NCBI GenBank assembly: GCA_944327625.1
Contig: CALVHL010000003.1
Coordinates: forward strand, 1-64,000
Source of the DNA: an uncultured Clostridia bacterium
Lineage (GTDB): Bacteria; Bacillota; Clostridia; Christensenellales; Borkfalkiaceae
Direction: 5' to 3'
DNA: 64,000 nt
Below the pieces are notes generated by a model. The model had not been told where the DNA came from. It worked only from the letters and a program-made list of their open reading frames with translations, and searched no databases. Shown piece by piece: positions 16,974 to 23,782 of this stretch. The position numbers and the translations under genes were made by a program. Each line of letters opens with the position of its first letter. Positions within the stretch are counted from its first letter, which is position 1.

Positions 16974-17789
16974 ATGGAAAACAAGGAGAAAAAGCAGAAA
17001 CTTCGCCCCGCCGCCGCGGTGATAGGGGGCAGTTCGGGTATAGGCTACGAAACCTGCGTCCGCCTCGTCAACAGGGGCTGGGCGGTGACAAACATATCGC
17101 GCACCGCGTGCGATAACGCAAAGGTTGTAAATCTCTGCGCCGACGTCGCCGCGGGCAGCGAGGCGGCTGACGCCCTCAGAACTTCCGCCTCGCGCTACGG
17201 GCTGGACGCGCTCGTTTACAGCGCGGGCTATTCCATGGCCGCGCCCATCGAACACGCGCGGGAGAGCGACTATAAATATCTCTTTGAGGTCAACTTCTTC
17301 GGCGCGCTTCGGGCAATGCAGGCGGCAATACCTTTTATGAAGAAGGAGGGCGGCAAAATAGTGCTCGTCGGCTCGCTCGGCGGCGACGTGCCGATAGTCT
17401 TCGACGCGTTCTATTCGGCTTCCAAGGCGGCGCTCTGCATGCTCGCGCGGGAGGCAAACGTCGAACTCAACGCCTACCGCATACACGTCACCGCGCTGCT
17501 GCCGGGCGGAACGGCGACTAATTTTTCCTTCAAGCGCAAGGTCTATAACGCCGACGAGAACGGCAGTTATTATAAGAACGTCAACCGCGCTGTCGCTGCG
17601 CTCGCCAATATGGAACAGAGCGGAATGAAGCCCTCGCGCGTGGCGGAGGAGATATATAAACTGCTCATAAGCGAGCGCCCGCCGATAGTCCGCGCCTGCG
17701 GAGCGATGAACACGGCAAAGCGCATAGCCTCGCGGGTAATGCCCGAAAGGCTGACGCTCTATCTCGACGAGAGGGTGTTCCGCCAATGA
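16974..17789 (+). CDS. Short-chain dehydrogenase/reductase
   Basis: A classical SDR of 271 aa with an NAD(P) Rossmann fold. The cofactor loop is GGSSGIG near residues 18-24, and the catalytic YSASK follows with a serine upstream (VGSLGG). An ACAAGGAG ribosome site sits just after the ATG region at 16974, so translation may be weak. The C-terminal 70 residues are basic and divergent. The substrate cannot be read from the sequence. The stop overlaps an ATG of a 35-codon frame that I do not call. Confidence 0.85.
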   Translation: MENKEKKQKLRPAAAVIGGSSGIGYETCVRLVNRGWAVTNISRTACDNAKVVNLCADVAAGSEAADALRTSASRYGLDALVYSAGYSMAAPIEHARESDYKYLFEVNFFGALRAMQAAIPFMKKEGGKIVLVGSLGGDVPIVFDAFYSASKAALCMLAREANVELNAYRIHVTALLPGGTATNFSFKRKVYNADENGSYYKNVNRAVAALANMEQSGMKPSRVAEEIYKLLISERPPIVRACGAMNTAKRIASRVMPERLTLYLDERVFRQ

Positions 17790-17809
17790 GAAAGGAAATA
17801 GATCTTACG

Positions 17810-17845
17810 CGCCGCGACGAGCGCGAAACGCTCGTCCGCGGCGCA
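17810..17845 (+). other. GC-rich hairpin between the SDR gene and spoVAC
   Basis: GCGCCGC plus GACGAGCG (17810-17824) pair with CGCTCGTC plus GCGGCGC (17830-17845), with one bulged C and a 5-base loop. There is no T-tract. It could shield or separate the spoVAC ribosome site (GGGGGAGAGG) that follows. Confidence 0.45.
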
Positions 17846-17864
17846 AAGGGGGAGAGGATTAAAA

Positions 17865-18314
17865 ATGACAGGCAAACACAGGGAGAACTATAACGCCAAC
17901 TATCTCGAATACGTAAAGCGGCACGATCCCCCCACGAAGCACCTCAGAAACTGCGCGGCGGCGTTCGGCGTGGGCGGATTCATCTGCGCGATAGGTCAGT
18001 TTTTCAGGTTCATGCTCGAATACGCGGGGCTGTCGGGCGATATGCTGTCGGGCACGGTGTCGGCAATACTCATCTTCATCGGCTGCCTTCTGACGGGGCT
18101 GGGCGTATATGACCGAATAGGCCGCCACGCGGGCGCGGGCTCAATCGTGCCCATTACGGGTTTTGCCAATTCCGTCGCCTCGCCCGCAATAGAATTCAAG
18201 ACCGAAGGCTATATCTACGGCATGGCGGCAAAGATGTTCACCGTGGCGGGCGCGATAATCGTGTTCGGCGTATTTTCGGGCGTAGCGGTCGGACTTATCT
18301 ATTCTTTCATATAG
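17865..18314 (+). CDS. spoVAC: Stage V sporulation protein AC (orphan)
   Basis: A 149-aa inner-membrane protein of the SpoVA channel that moves dipicolinic acid in spore-forming Bacillota. Diagnostic stretches are NCAAAFGVGGFICAIGQFF, LTGLGVYDRIGRHAGAGS and PITGFANSVASPAIEFKTEG, with four hydrophobic segments. In Bacillus, spoVAC travels with spoVAD and spoVAE; neither is next to it here. It follows the SDR gene by 75 bases and has a good ribosome site (GGGGGAGAGG). The family call is firm; a spore role in this organism is inferred. Confidence 0.93.
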   Translation: MTGKHRENYNANYLEYVKRHDPPTKHLRNCAAAFGVGGFICAIGQFFRFMLEYAGLSGDMLSGTVSAILIFIGCLLTGLGVYDRIGRHAGAGSIVPITGFANSVASPAIEFKTEGYIYGMAAKMFTVAGAIIVFGVFSGVAVGLIYSFI

Positions 18315-18387
18315 TTGTAAAATTCTGGCAAAATACAATATATTGTGTTTAGTCAAAAAATAAATAGCAATATTTTGTAATAAGGTG

Positions 18388-18416
18388 TTGACAATGTCGG
18401 GTGTATATGCTATAAT
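18388..18416 (+). promoter_or_regulatory. Consensus sigma-A promoter of the pfl unit
   Basis: TTGACA (18388-18393), exactly 17 bases, then TATAAT (18411-18416): a full consensus promoter. It reads straight into the ZTP riboswitch. Upstream lie an inverted repeat TTGTA(N14)TACAA at 18315-18338 and a 12-base palindrome ACAATATATTGT at 18335-18346, which may be regulator sites. Confidence 0.85.
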
Positions 18417-18432
18417 CGCGTTGTAGGTGAAA

Positions 18433-18546
18433 GGGGTGTGCCGTAACTGACGATATTAGCGGAATAACCGCGTGGAGCGGCACACTTTATGCAAAGTCGT
18501 TCGTCTGGGCAAAAGTATCGCGCTTGCGGTAGTTTGCCCTTATTTT
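18433..18546 (+). ncRNA. ZTP riboswitch (pfl motif) with terminator platform
   Basis: Senses ZTP/ZMP, the alarmone of 10-formyl-tetrahydrofolate shortage. Seen: an outer stem GTGTGCCG (18436-18443) with CGGCACAC (18478-18485), the conserved GTAACTGACG stretch (18443-18452), an inner hairpin GCGG/CCGC (18459-18471), GTGGAG, and then the hallmark GTTCGTCTGGGCA (18499-18511), whose CGTC can form the pseudoknot with GACG. Immediately overlapping is an intrinsic terminator, GGGCAAA (18507-18513) with TTTGCCC (18533-18539) followed by TTATTTT. Ligand binding to the CTGGGCA arm would therefore block termination, switching pfl genes on when folates are short. This motif class was first named for its association with pfl genes, which fits. 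Confidence 0.88.
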
Positions 18547-18560
18547 ATGCGGAGGCGCTC

Positions 18561-19283
18561 GTGGAAGGATATATTCATTCGTTTGAATCATTCGGCACGG
18601 TCGACGGGCCCGGCATACGCTTCGTCGTATTCGTGCAGGGCTGCCCCATGCGCTGTAAGTACTGCCACAACCCCGACACCTGGACGTTCGGCACGGCAAA
18701 AAAATATACCGCCGAAGAAGTCGCTAAAAACGCGCTCCGCTACAAGAACTACTTTACGGGCGGCGGGGGCATAACCGTCTCTGGCGGCGAACCCATGGCT
18801 CAGGCGGGGTTTGTGACCGAACTTTTCAGCCGCATAAAGGCGGCAGGCGTTTCTACCGCGCTCGACACTTCGGGCGCTATGTTCGACTGTAACGACGTAC
18901 ATAAATTCGACGCGCTTTTGGCTGTCACCGACCTCGTTCTGCTCGACATAAAGCACATCGACGGCGAACGCCACAGGGAGCTGACGGGGCGTCCCAACGA
19001 CAATATACTCGCCTTTGCCCGCTATCTCTCGGATATGGGCAAGGATATGTGGATTAGGCACGTGCTCGTCCCCGGCATAACCGACGACGATAAGTATCTT
19101 ACCGACCTCGCCTCGTTCATAAAGACGCTTAAAACGGTCAGAAAGGTAGAGGTTCTGCCCTATCACACCATGGGCGTCGTCAAGTATGCCTCTCTCGGCA
19201 TACCCTATCCGCTCGACGGCGTTCAGCCGCCCTCGGCAGAGCGGGTGCTCAACGCAAAAAAAATTCTGGGGGTTATTCAATGA
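18561..19283 (+). CDS. pflA: Pyruvate formate-lyase activating enzyme
   Basis: A radical SAM enzyme, 240 aa, that abstracts a hydrogen from the PFL glycine to install its radical. The [4Fe-4S] motif is C28, C32 and C35 in CPMRCKYC. SAM contacts are recognisable in GGGGITVSGGEP. I place the start at the GTG at 18561, not further upstream: GGAGG lies five bases before it, and any earlier in-frame start would sit inside the riboswitch terminator. From GTG the protein opens VEGYIHSFESFGTVDGPG, the normal PflA start. Its stop overlaps the next start (ATGA). Its partner radical glycine is on a separate small protein here. Confidence 0.95.
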   Translation: MEGYIHSFESFGTVDGPGIRFVVFVQGCPMRCKYCHNPDTWTFGTAKKYTAEEVAKNALRYKNYFTGGGGITVSGGEPMAQAGFVTELFSRIKAAGVSTALDTSGAMFDCNDVHKFDALLAVTDLVLLDIKHIDGERHRELTGRPNDNILAFARYLSDMGKDMWIRHVLVPGITDDDKYLTDLASFIKTLKTVRKVEVLPYHTMGVVKYASLGIPYPLDGVQPPSAERVLNAKKILGVIQ

Positions 19284-19579
19284 GCGCAAATTTTGAGGGA
19301 ATGTGCATGATAGAGTTTTACGGCGACTCCTGCGCGAGCTGTCACGCCGTAATGCCCGTTCTCAGCGCGCTTGCGCCCCGCTTCGGCTATAAGTTCATAA
19401 GGGTGAACGCCGAGGACGACGGCAAACTTGCCGAAGAATATTCGATAACGCGCGTTCCGACGGTAATACTTGCCGACGGCGGCAGGGAATTTGCCCGCTT
19501 TTCGGGCTATCAGCCGCCTGAAATACTCGAAATCTGGCTGGAAGCCAAGACCGAGGATTATAAAAAAGACGCAAACTGA
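19280..19579 (+). CDS. Thioredoxin-like protein within the pfl operon
   Basis: A 99-aa thioredoxin fold. The redox motif is C18-A-S-C21 in GDSCASCHAV, in place of the usual CGPC. The cis-proline region TRVPTVILAD and the C-terminal helix are in place. It starts within the pflA stop codon, so it is translationally coupled to the activating enzyme. It lies upstream of the PFL core. A role in keeping PFL or its activase cysteines reduced is inference from the neighbourhood; no reductase is nearby. Confidence 0.85.
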   Translation: MSANFEGMCMIEFYGDSCASCHAVMPVLSALAPRFGYKFIRVNAEDDGKLAEEYSITRVPTVILADGGREFARFSGYQPPEILEIWLEAKTEDYKKDAN

Positions 19580-19648
19580 CGCCACGCGGCGGCAAAGCCG
19601 CGCGGCTTACCATACAGAAAAAAGTATCTAATTTGAGGAGAATTACAG

Positions 19649-21679
19649 ATGTTCTATAAACAGTGGGAGGGATTTAACCCCGGCAAATGGAGCGACGACG
19701 AAGTAAACGTCCGCGATTTCATTCAGCGCAACTACACCCCTTACGAGGGCGACGGTTCGTTCCTCGCAGGCCCCACCGAGGCGACGAAAAAACTGTGGTC
19801 GGAGATCATGGAGCTTTCCGCCAAGGAGCGCGAGGCGGGCGGCGTACTCAAAGCAGACACCAAAATCGTCTCCACGCTGACCAGCCACGGCGCGGGCTAT
19901 ATCGACAAGGAGCTCGAAAAGATAGTCGGCTTGCAGACGGACGAGCCCTTCAAGCGCTCTCTGCAGCCCTTCGGCGGCATAAAGATGGCAGAGCAGGCGC
20001 TCAATATGTACGGCTACGAGCTCGATCCCTCGGTAAAGGAGATATTCACCAAATACCGCAAGACGCACAACGACGGCGTGTATGACGCATATACGCCCGA
20101 AATGCGCAGGGCGCGCACCGCGCACATTCTGACGGGACTGCCCGACACCTACGGCAGGGGCAGAATAGTCGGCGACTACCGCAGGGTTGCGCTCTACGGC
20201 GTCGACTATCTCATCGCGCAGAAGAAGAAGGATAAAGATCTCATAGACGGCGACATGACGCCCGACAGGGTGCGCGACAGGGAAGAACTGTCCGAGCAGA
20301 TCCGCGCCCTCGAAGCGCTCAAAAAGCTCGCCGAAATCTACGGCAAGGACATCTCTCAGCCCGCAACCACCGCGCAGGAGGCTATTCAGGCGCTGTACTT
20401 CGGCTATCTCGGCGCGGTCAAGGACCAGAACGGCGCGGCAATGTCGATAGGCAGAAATTCCACCTTCCTCGACATATACATTCAGAGGGATATAGAGCGC
20501 GGAATACTCGACGAGAGCGCCGCGCAGGAGCTCATCGACCAGTTCGTAATGAAGCTCAGAATTGTCAAGTTCATGAGAATTAAGGAGTATAACGAACTGT
20601 TCTCGGGCGATCCCACGTGGGTTACCGAGAGCATAGGCGGCATGGGCGTCGACGGCAGAACGCTCGTCACCAAGTCGTCGTTCAGAATACTTCACACGCT
20701 CAAAAACCTCGGCCCCGCACCCGAGCCCAACCTCACCGTGCTGTGGTCGAAAAATCTCCCTGCGGGCTTCAAGAAGTTCTGCGCGGAGACCTCGATAGCA
20801 ACTTCCGCCATACAGTACGAAAGCGACGACATAATGCGCCCCGAAATGGGCGACGACTATTGCATAGCCTGCTGCGTCAGCTGTATGCGCGTCGGCAAGG
20901 ATATGCAGTTCTTCGGCGCGAGGGCAAACCTCGCAAAGTGCCTGCTGTACGCCATCAACGGCGGCAAGGACGAGCTTGCCAAGGACAGAAAGACGGGCAA
21001 GCCCCTGCAGGTTTCGCCCATGTACGCGCCCGTCACGGGCGACGGCCCGCTCGACTATGACGACATAATCGTCAAGTACGAACAGATGATGGACTGGCTG
21101 GCAAAGCTGTACGTCAATACGCTCAACCTGATACACTATATGCACGACAAGTACTCTTACGAGGCGCTCGAAATGGCTCTGCACGATACCAACGTGCGCC
21201 GCTTCTTCGCCACGGGCATTGCGGGGCTTTCGTGCGCGGTAGACTCGCTCTCGGCGATTAAGTACGCCAAGGTATATCCCATCCGCAATGAGGAAGGGTT
21301 GGTCGTAGATTTCAGAACCGAGGGCGAATATCCCCAGTACGGCAACAACGACGACCGCGCGGACGACATAGCCGTCTGGCTGGTCAAGACCTTCATGAAC
21401 AAGATTAAGAGCCACTATACCTACCGCGAAAGCGTGCCTACCATGTCCATACTGACGATAACTTCCAATGTCGTCTACGGCAAAAAGACGGGCAACACGC
21501 CCGACGGCAGAAGGGCGGGACAGCCCCTCGCGCCCGGCGCAAACCCCATGCACGGCAGGGATAAGAGCGGCGCACTCGCCTCGCTCGAATCGGTTGCAAA
21601 GCTGCCCTACGAATATTCGAGGGACGGCATCTCCAACACCTTCTCGGTAACGCCTGCGTCGTTGGGGAAGGAAGACTAG
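19649..21679 (+). CDS. pflB: Pyruvate formate-lyase core, lacking the glycyl-radical domain
   Basis: Converts pyruvate and CoA to formate and acetyl-CoA. The 676-aa product has the PFL barrel and the two adjacent catalytic cysteines C408-C409 in [18 protein letters not shown]. It stops at [11 protein letters not shown]. Full PFLs of about 750-760 aa continue there into the glycyl-radical domain with the RVSGYAV loop. That domain follows 267 bases later as a separate gene, and 676 + 76 = 752 residues, so nothing appears lost. The ribosome site is TTTGAGGAGAATTACAG. By itself this chain cannot hold the radical, so it must pair with the small protein. The stop falls in a hydrophilic linker, which makes it a plausible split point. 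A 725-codon antisense frame here is a shadow. Confidence 0.93.
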   Translation: MFYKQWEGFNPGKWSDDEVNVRDFIQRNYTPYEGDGSFLAGPTEATKKLWSEIMELSAKEREAGGVLKADTKIVSTLTSHGAGYIDKELEKIVGLQTDEPFKRSLQPFGGIKMAEQALNMYGYELDPSVKEIFTKYRKTHNDGVYDAYTPEMRRARTAHILTGLPDTYGRGRIVGDYRRVALYGVDYLIAQKKKDKDLIDGDMTPDRVRDREELSEQIRALEALKKLAEIYGKDISQPATTAQEAIQALYFGYLGAVKDQNGAAMSIGRNSTFLDIYIQRDIERGILDESAAQELIDQFVMKLRIVKFMRIKEYNELFSGDPTWVTESIGGMGVDGRTLVTKSSFRILHTLKNLGPAPEPNLTVLWSKNLPAGFKKFCAETSIATSAIQYESDDIMRPEMGDDYCIACCVSCMRVGKDMQFFGARANLAKCLLYAINGGKDELAKDRKTGKPLQVSPMYAPVTGDGPLDYDDIIVKYEQMMDWLAKLYVNTLNLIHYMHDKYSYEALEMALHDTNVRRFFATGIAGLSCAVDSLSAIKYAKVYPIRNEEGLVVDFRTEGEYPQYGNNDDRADDIAVWLVKTFMNKIKSHYTYRESVPTMSILTITSNVVYGKKTGNTPDGRRAGQPLAPGANPMHGRDKSGALASLESVAKLPYEYSRDGISNTFSVTPASLGKED

Positions 21680-21946
21680 ACTGTTTCGTAATTTTGTCGC
21701 TTGGTGACAGCGACAAAATTGACGAGGTTGGGGAGGCGCTGCCTCCCTGCCCTCAATCATAAGGGCTCTCATATTACTGAATTGAGGGCATTCCCTCCGC
21801 TCAGGTTGCGGTAGCAACAAATGCTGTGAAAAAGCAAAAAGTGTGATTTTTGCTTTTTCCGTAAATTATTTAAGGAAGCAGGTGAAAACTTGTAATTACT
21901 GTTTGAACTACTTTTGTGTATATAAAAAAATAAGGAGAAATGAATT
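21680..21946 (+). other. Hairpin-rich spacer splitting pflB
   Basis: Five perfect hairpins in 180 bases: 12 bp (21690-21701 with 21709-21720), 7 bp (21731-21737 with 21741-21747), 10 bp (21748-21757 with 21781-21790), 5 bp (21805-21809 with 21814-21818) and 13 bp (21828-21840 with 21847-21859). The last is A-rich then T-rich, as in an intrinsic terminator. The remaining 87 bases are AT-rich and end in AATAAGGAG. No open frame, transposase or terminal inverted repeat is visible. Confidence 0.8.
21828..21859 (+). terminator. Probable intrinsic terminator between pflB core and glycyl-radical gene
   Basis: A 13-bp perfect stem (GAAAAAGCAAAAA with its complement) and a 6-base loop; the 3' arm is itself T-rich (TTTTTGCTTTTT). 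Partial termination here would set the ratio of core to radical-domain transcripts, unless a second promoter lies in the AT-rich tail. Confidence 0.55.
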
Positions 21947-22177
21947 ATGTCAAGGGCAGATAATCTTGTTAATATGCTGGACGCGTATGTTGCGGACGGC
22001 GGACATCATCTCAACGTAAACGTATTCAGCCGCGAAACGCTGCTGGACGCGCAGGCTCATCCCGAAAAATACCCTCAGCTCACCATAAGGGTATCGGGCT
22101 ATGCCGTAAACTTCAACAAGCTCACCAAAGAACAGCAGGACGACGTTATAAGCCGTACCATTCACGAAAGCCTTTAA
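21947..22177 (+). CDS. grcA: Free-standing glycyl-radical domain of pyruvate formate-lyase (GrcA-like)
   Basis: A 76-aa protein equal to the C-terminus of PFL. The radical loop is IRVSGYAV with G51, and exactly 25 residues follow it, as in E. coli PFL after Gly734. Residues 5-26 ([22 protein letters not shown], split here only by description) continue the PFL core almost without a gap. The ribosome site AAGGAG is ideally placed. Known: E. coli YfiD/GrcA is an autonomous radical domain that repairs oxygen-cleaved PFL, but it coexists with an intact enzyme. Here the core gene lacks the domain, so this protein should be essential for PFL activity. It is shorter than YfiD, with no extra N-terminal part. 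Confidence 0.93.
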   Translation: MSRADNLVNMLDAYVADGGHHLNVNVFSRETLLDAQAHPEKYPQLTIRVSGYAVNFNKLTKEQQDDVISRTIHESL

Positions 22178-22183
22178 TTTCAG

Positions 22184-22210
22184 CTCCCCGCAATTTCGCG
22201 GGGAGTTTTT
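22184..22210 (+). terminator. Intrinsic terminator of the pfl unit
   Basis: CTCCCCGC (22184-22191) pairs with GCGGGGAG (22198-22205) and TTTTT follows. It closes the pfl operon seven bases after the grcA stop. Confidence 0.9.
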
Positions 22211-22222
22211 ATCTATTAAATC

Positions 22223-22251
22223 TTTACATTGCCGCAATCTTATGGTATAAT
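22223..22251 (+). promoter_or_regulatory. Promoter of the leucine-rich repeat gene
   Basis: TTTACA (22223-22228), 17 bases, then TATAAT (22246-22251). It puts the transcription start near 22258 and so argues for the ATG at 22280 rather than the TTG at 22229. Confidence 0.65.
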
Positions 22252-22279
22252 TATTGACAAAGATTTTGCGGGGTACATT

Positions 22280-23641
22280 ATGCGAAACAACATAGAAGGA
22301 CTGTACACAGAGGGCGGAACGGTAATAAAGTATGAAGGCAGCGCGGAAGAACTTAATCTTCCCGTCTACATAAGGCGCATCGCGCCATACGCTTTCCATA
22401 ACTGTAAGACGCTCAAAACCATAATCATGCCCTCCCGCCTAGAATCAATCGGCAAGGGCGCGTTCTACGGCTGTGATAATCTCGTGCAGGCGGTCCTGCC
22501 CGGCAGGCTGTTTTTAAGGGCAAAGGGCAATAACGTATTCGACGACGCCGGCAAGATTTTCTTCCGCTTCTTCACTTCCCAGAGCGGTACGGAGGCGGAG
22601 GACGCCGACTATTCCGACGTCTTTCAGACGGAGGAAGAATATGTCTCATCAGGCTCTAAGCAGTCGGAGATTAACTCCGCCCCCGACAGACGCATACTGG
22701 GTACGGAGGAGGGCGAACACTTCCTCAATAACCTCGACGACGGATTTGTCGGCGCGGAGTACGAGCCGTCGCTCGACGAGAAAAAAGAAGCAATAGTGCC
22801 GCCCGAACGCTCCGCCGACGGACTTAGCGACGAGCAGCGCAGGGAGCTTATCAACGAGCGCAACTATCTCATCGACGGCGACACTGTAATACGCTATATC
22901 GGCGCGGAAAAGCAGACCGAAGTGCCCTCGCACATAGTGTATATCGCCGAAAATGCCTTTTCCAACAGCGGCGTTACGGCGGTCAGACTGCCCTCGGGGC
23001 TTAAATCAATCGGCAAGGGCGCATTTTCGTGGTGCGACAAGCTCGTCGGCATAGACCTGCCGCCCTCGCTCGAAGTAATTGAAGATTCCGCCTTTGCGGA
23101 ATGTCAGTCTCTCGAAGAAATCAACATTCCCGCAAGCGTAAAGTTTATCGGCGCAAACGCCTTCCACGCCTGCAGCGGCGCTAAAAAGCTCAGCCTTCCC
23201 TACGGCGTCAAGGTCATAAGCCGCAGGGCGTTCGACTTCTGCACCTCGCTCGAAAAGGTAATCGTACCCTCGTCGGTGGAGGTATTGCAGGAGGGTGCGT
23301 TCGCGCACTGCGAAAGCCTCGTAAAGGTATCGCTGCCCGACGGCCTCAAAGAGATAGGCGACTGGGCGTTTGCCGAATGTTACGAACTGCGCGAAATCAA
23401 CTTCCCCGCGGGGCTGGAAGTCGTCGGCGAGGTGGCGTTCTTCAACTGCCGCTCGCTCATAGCGTTCGACTTCCCCGCCAGCGTCCACACCGTAGGCAGG
23501 CAGGCGTTCACGGGCTGCGACAGCCTGCACCTTGCCACGCTTCCCAAGGCGCTCATGCCCCAACTTCGTCCCAAAAAGGTGTTCCACGGCGTGAAGAACG
23601 TGACGATAGAATACCTCGACGAAAAGACTATTCCCAACTGA
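22280..23641 (+). CDS. BspA-type leucine-rich repeat protein (LRR_5)
   Basis: A 453-aa protein made of BspA-like leucine-rich repeats of about 23 residues with the pattern L-P-x-x-L-x-x-I-G-x-x-A-F-x-x-C. Two repeats come first (about 20-70), then an acidic, low-complexity linker (about 80-190), then a run of about nine repeats to the C-terminus (for example AFSWCDKLVGIDLPPSLEVI). There is no signal peptide or cell-wall anchor, so it is probably cytoplasmic, unlike surface BspA proteins. I choose ATG 22280 with GCGGGG upstream, because the longer frame begins inside the promoter. Function unknown; the fold suggests protein binding. Confidence 0.85.
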   Translation: MRNNIEGLYTEGGTVIKYEGSAEELNLPVYIRRIAPYAFHNCKTLKTIIMPSRLESIGKGAFYGCDNLVQAVLPGRLFLRAKGNNVFDDAGKIFFRFFTSQSGTEAEDADYSDVFQTEEEYVSSGSKQSEINSAPDRRILGTEEGEHFLNNLDDGFVGAEYEPSLDEKKEAIVPPERSADGLSDEQRRELINERNYLIDGDTVIRYIGAEKQTEVPSHIVYIAENAFSNSGVTAVRLPSGLKSIGKGAFSWCDKLVGIDLPPSLEVIEDSAFAECQSLEEINIPASVKFIGANAFHACSGAKKLSLPYGVKVISRRAFDFCTSLEKVIVPSSVEVLQEGAFAHCESLVKVSLPDGLKEIGDWAFAECYELREINFPAGLEVVGEVAFFNCRSLIAFDFPASVHTVGRQAFTGCDSLHLATLPKALMPQLRPKKVFHGVKNVTIEYLDEKTIPN

Positions 23642-23670
23642 CGGCTTCAAAGCACGATTGCATATATTTG

Positions 23671-23704
23671 CGGGCGGTTTTATCTGTAAACCGCCCGTTT
23701 TTTT
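23671..23704 (+). terminator. Intrinsic terminator after the LRR gene
   Basis: CGGGCGGTTT (23671-23680) pairs with AAACCGCCCG (23688-23697), followed by seven Ts. Confidence 0.92.
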
Positions 23705-23705
23705 A

Positions 23706-23734
23706 TTTACAAACGGGGCGCTCTAATGTATAAT
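23706..23734 (+). promoter_or_regulatory. Promoter of the ComEC-like/aro operon
   Basis: TTTACA (23706-23711), 17 bases, then TATAAT (23729-23734), directly after the LRR terminator and 49 bases before the ATG at 23783. It likely drives the whole block to 28705. Confidence 0.65.
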
Positions 23735-23782
23735 TATAATGTATTATTGTACATAAATAACACATAAGTGTAAGTTACAGAG

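Noticed and set aside
17786-17893. 35-codon frame between the SDR gene and spoVAC, overlapping both
   Set aside because: The peptide is very basic and acidic, lies on a strong hairpin and overlaps the spoVAC start; no evidence for a real gene.
18489-18560. Upstream extension of pflA
   Set aside because: It would be translated from within the riboswitch and its terminator; GTG 18561 has the ribosome site and the normal family start.
19643-21820. 725-codon antisense open frame across pflB
   Set aside because: It mirrors the GC-biased codons of pflB, has no family resemblance and no ribosome site. The same holds for antisense frames at 3302-4645, 13786-15087, 4864-5685 and others.
21680-21946. 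Group I or II intron in pflB
   Set aside because: The spacer is short, I see no recognisable intron core, and the downstream gene has its own strong ribosome site and ATG. Kept only as an alternative to test.
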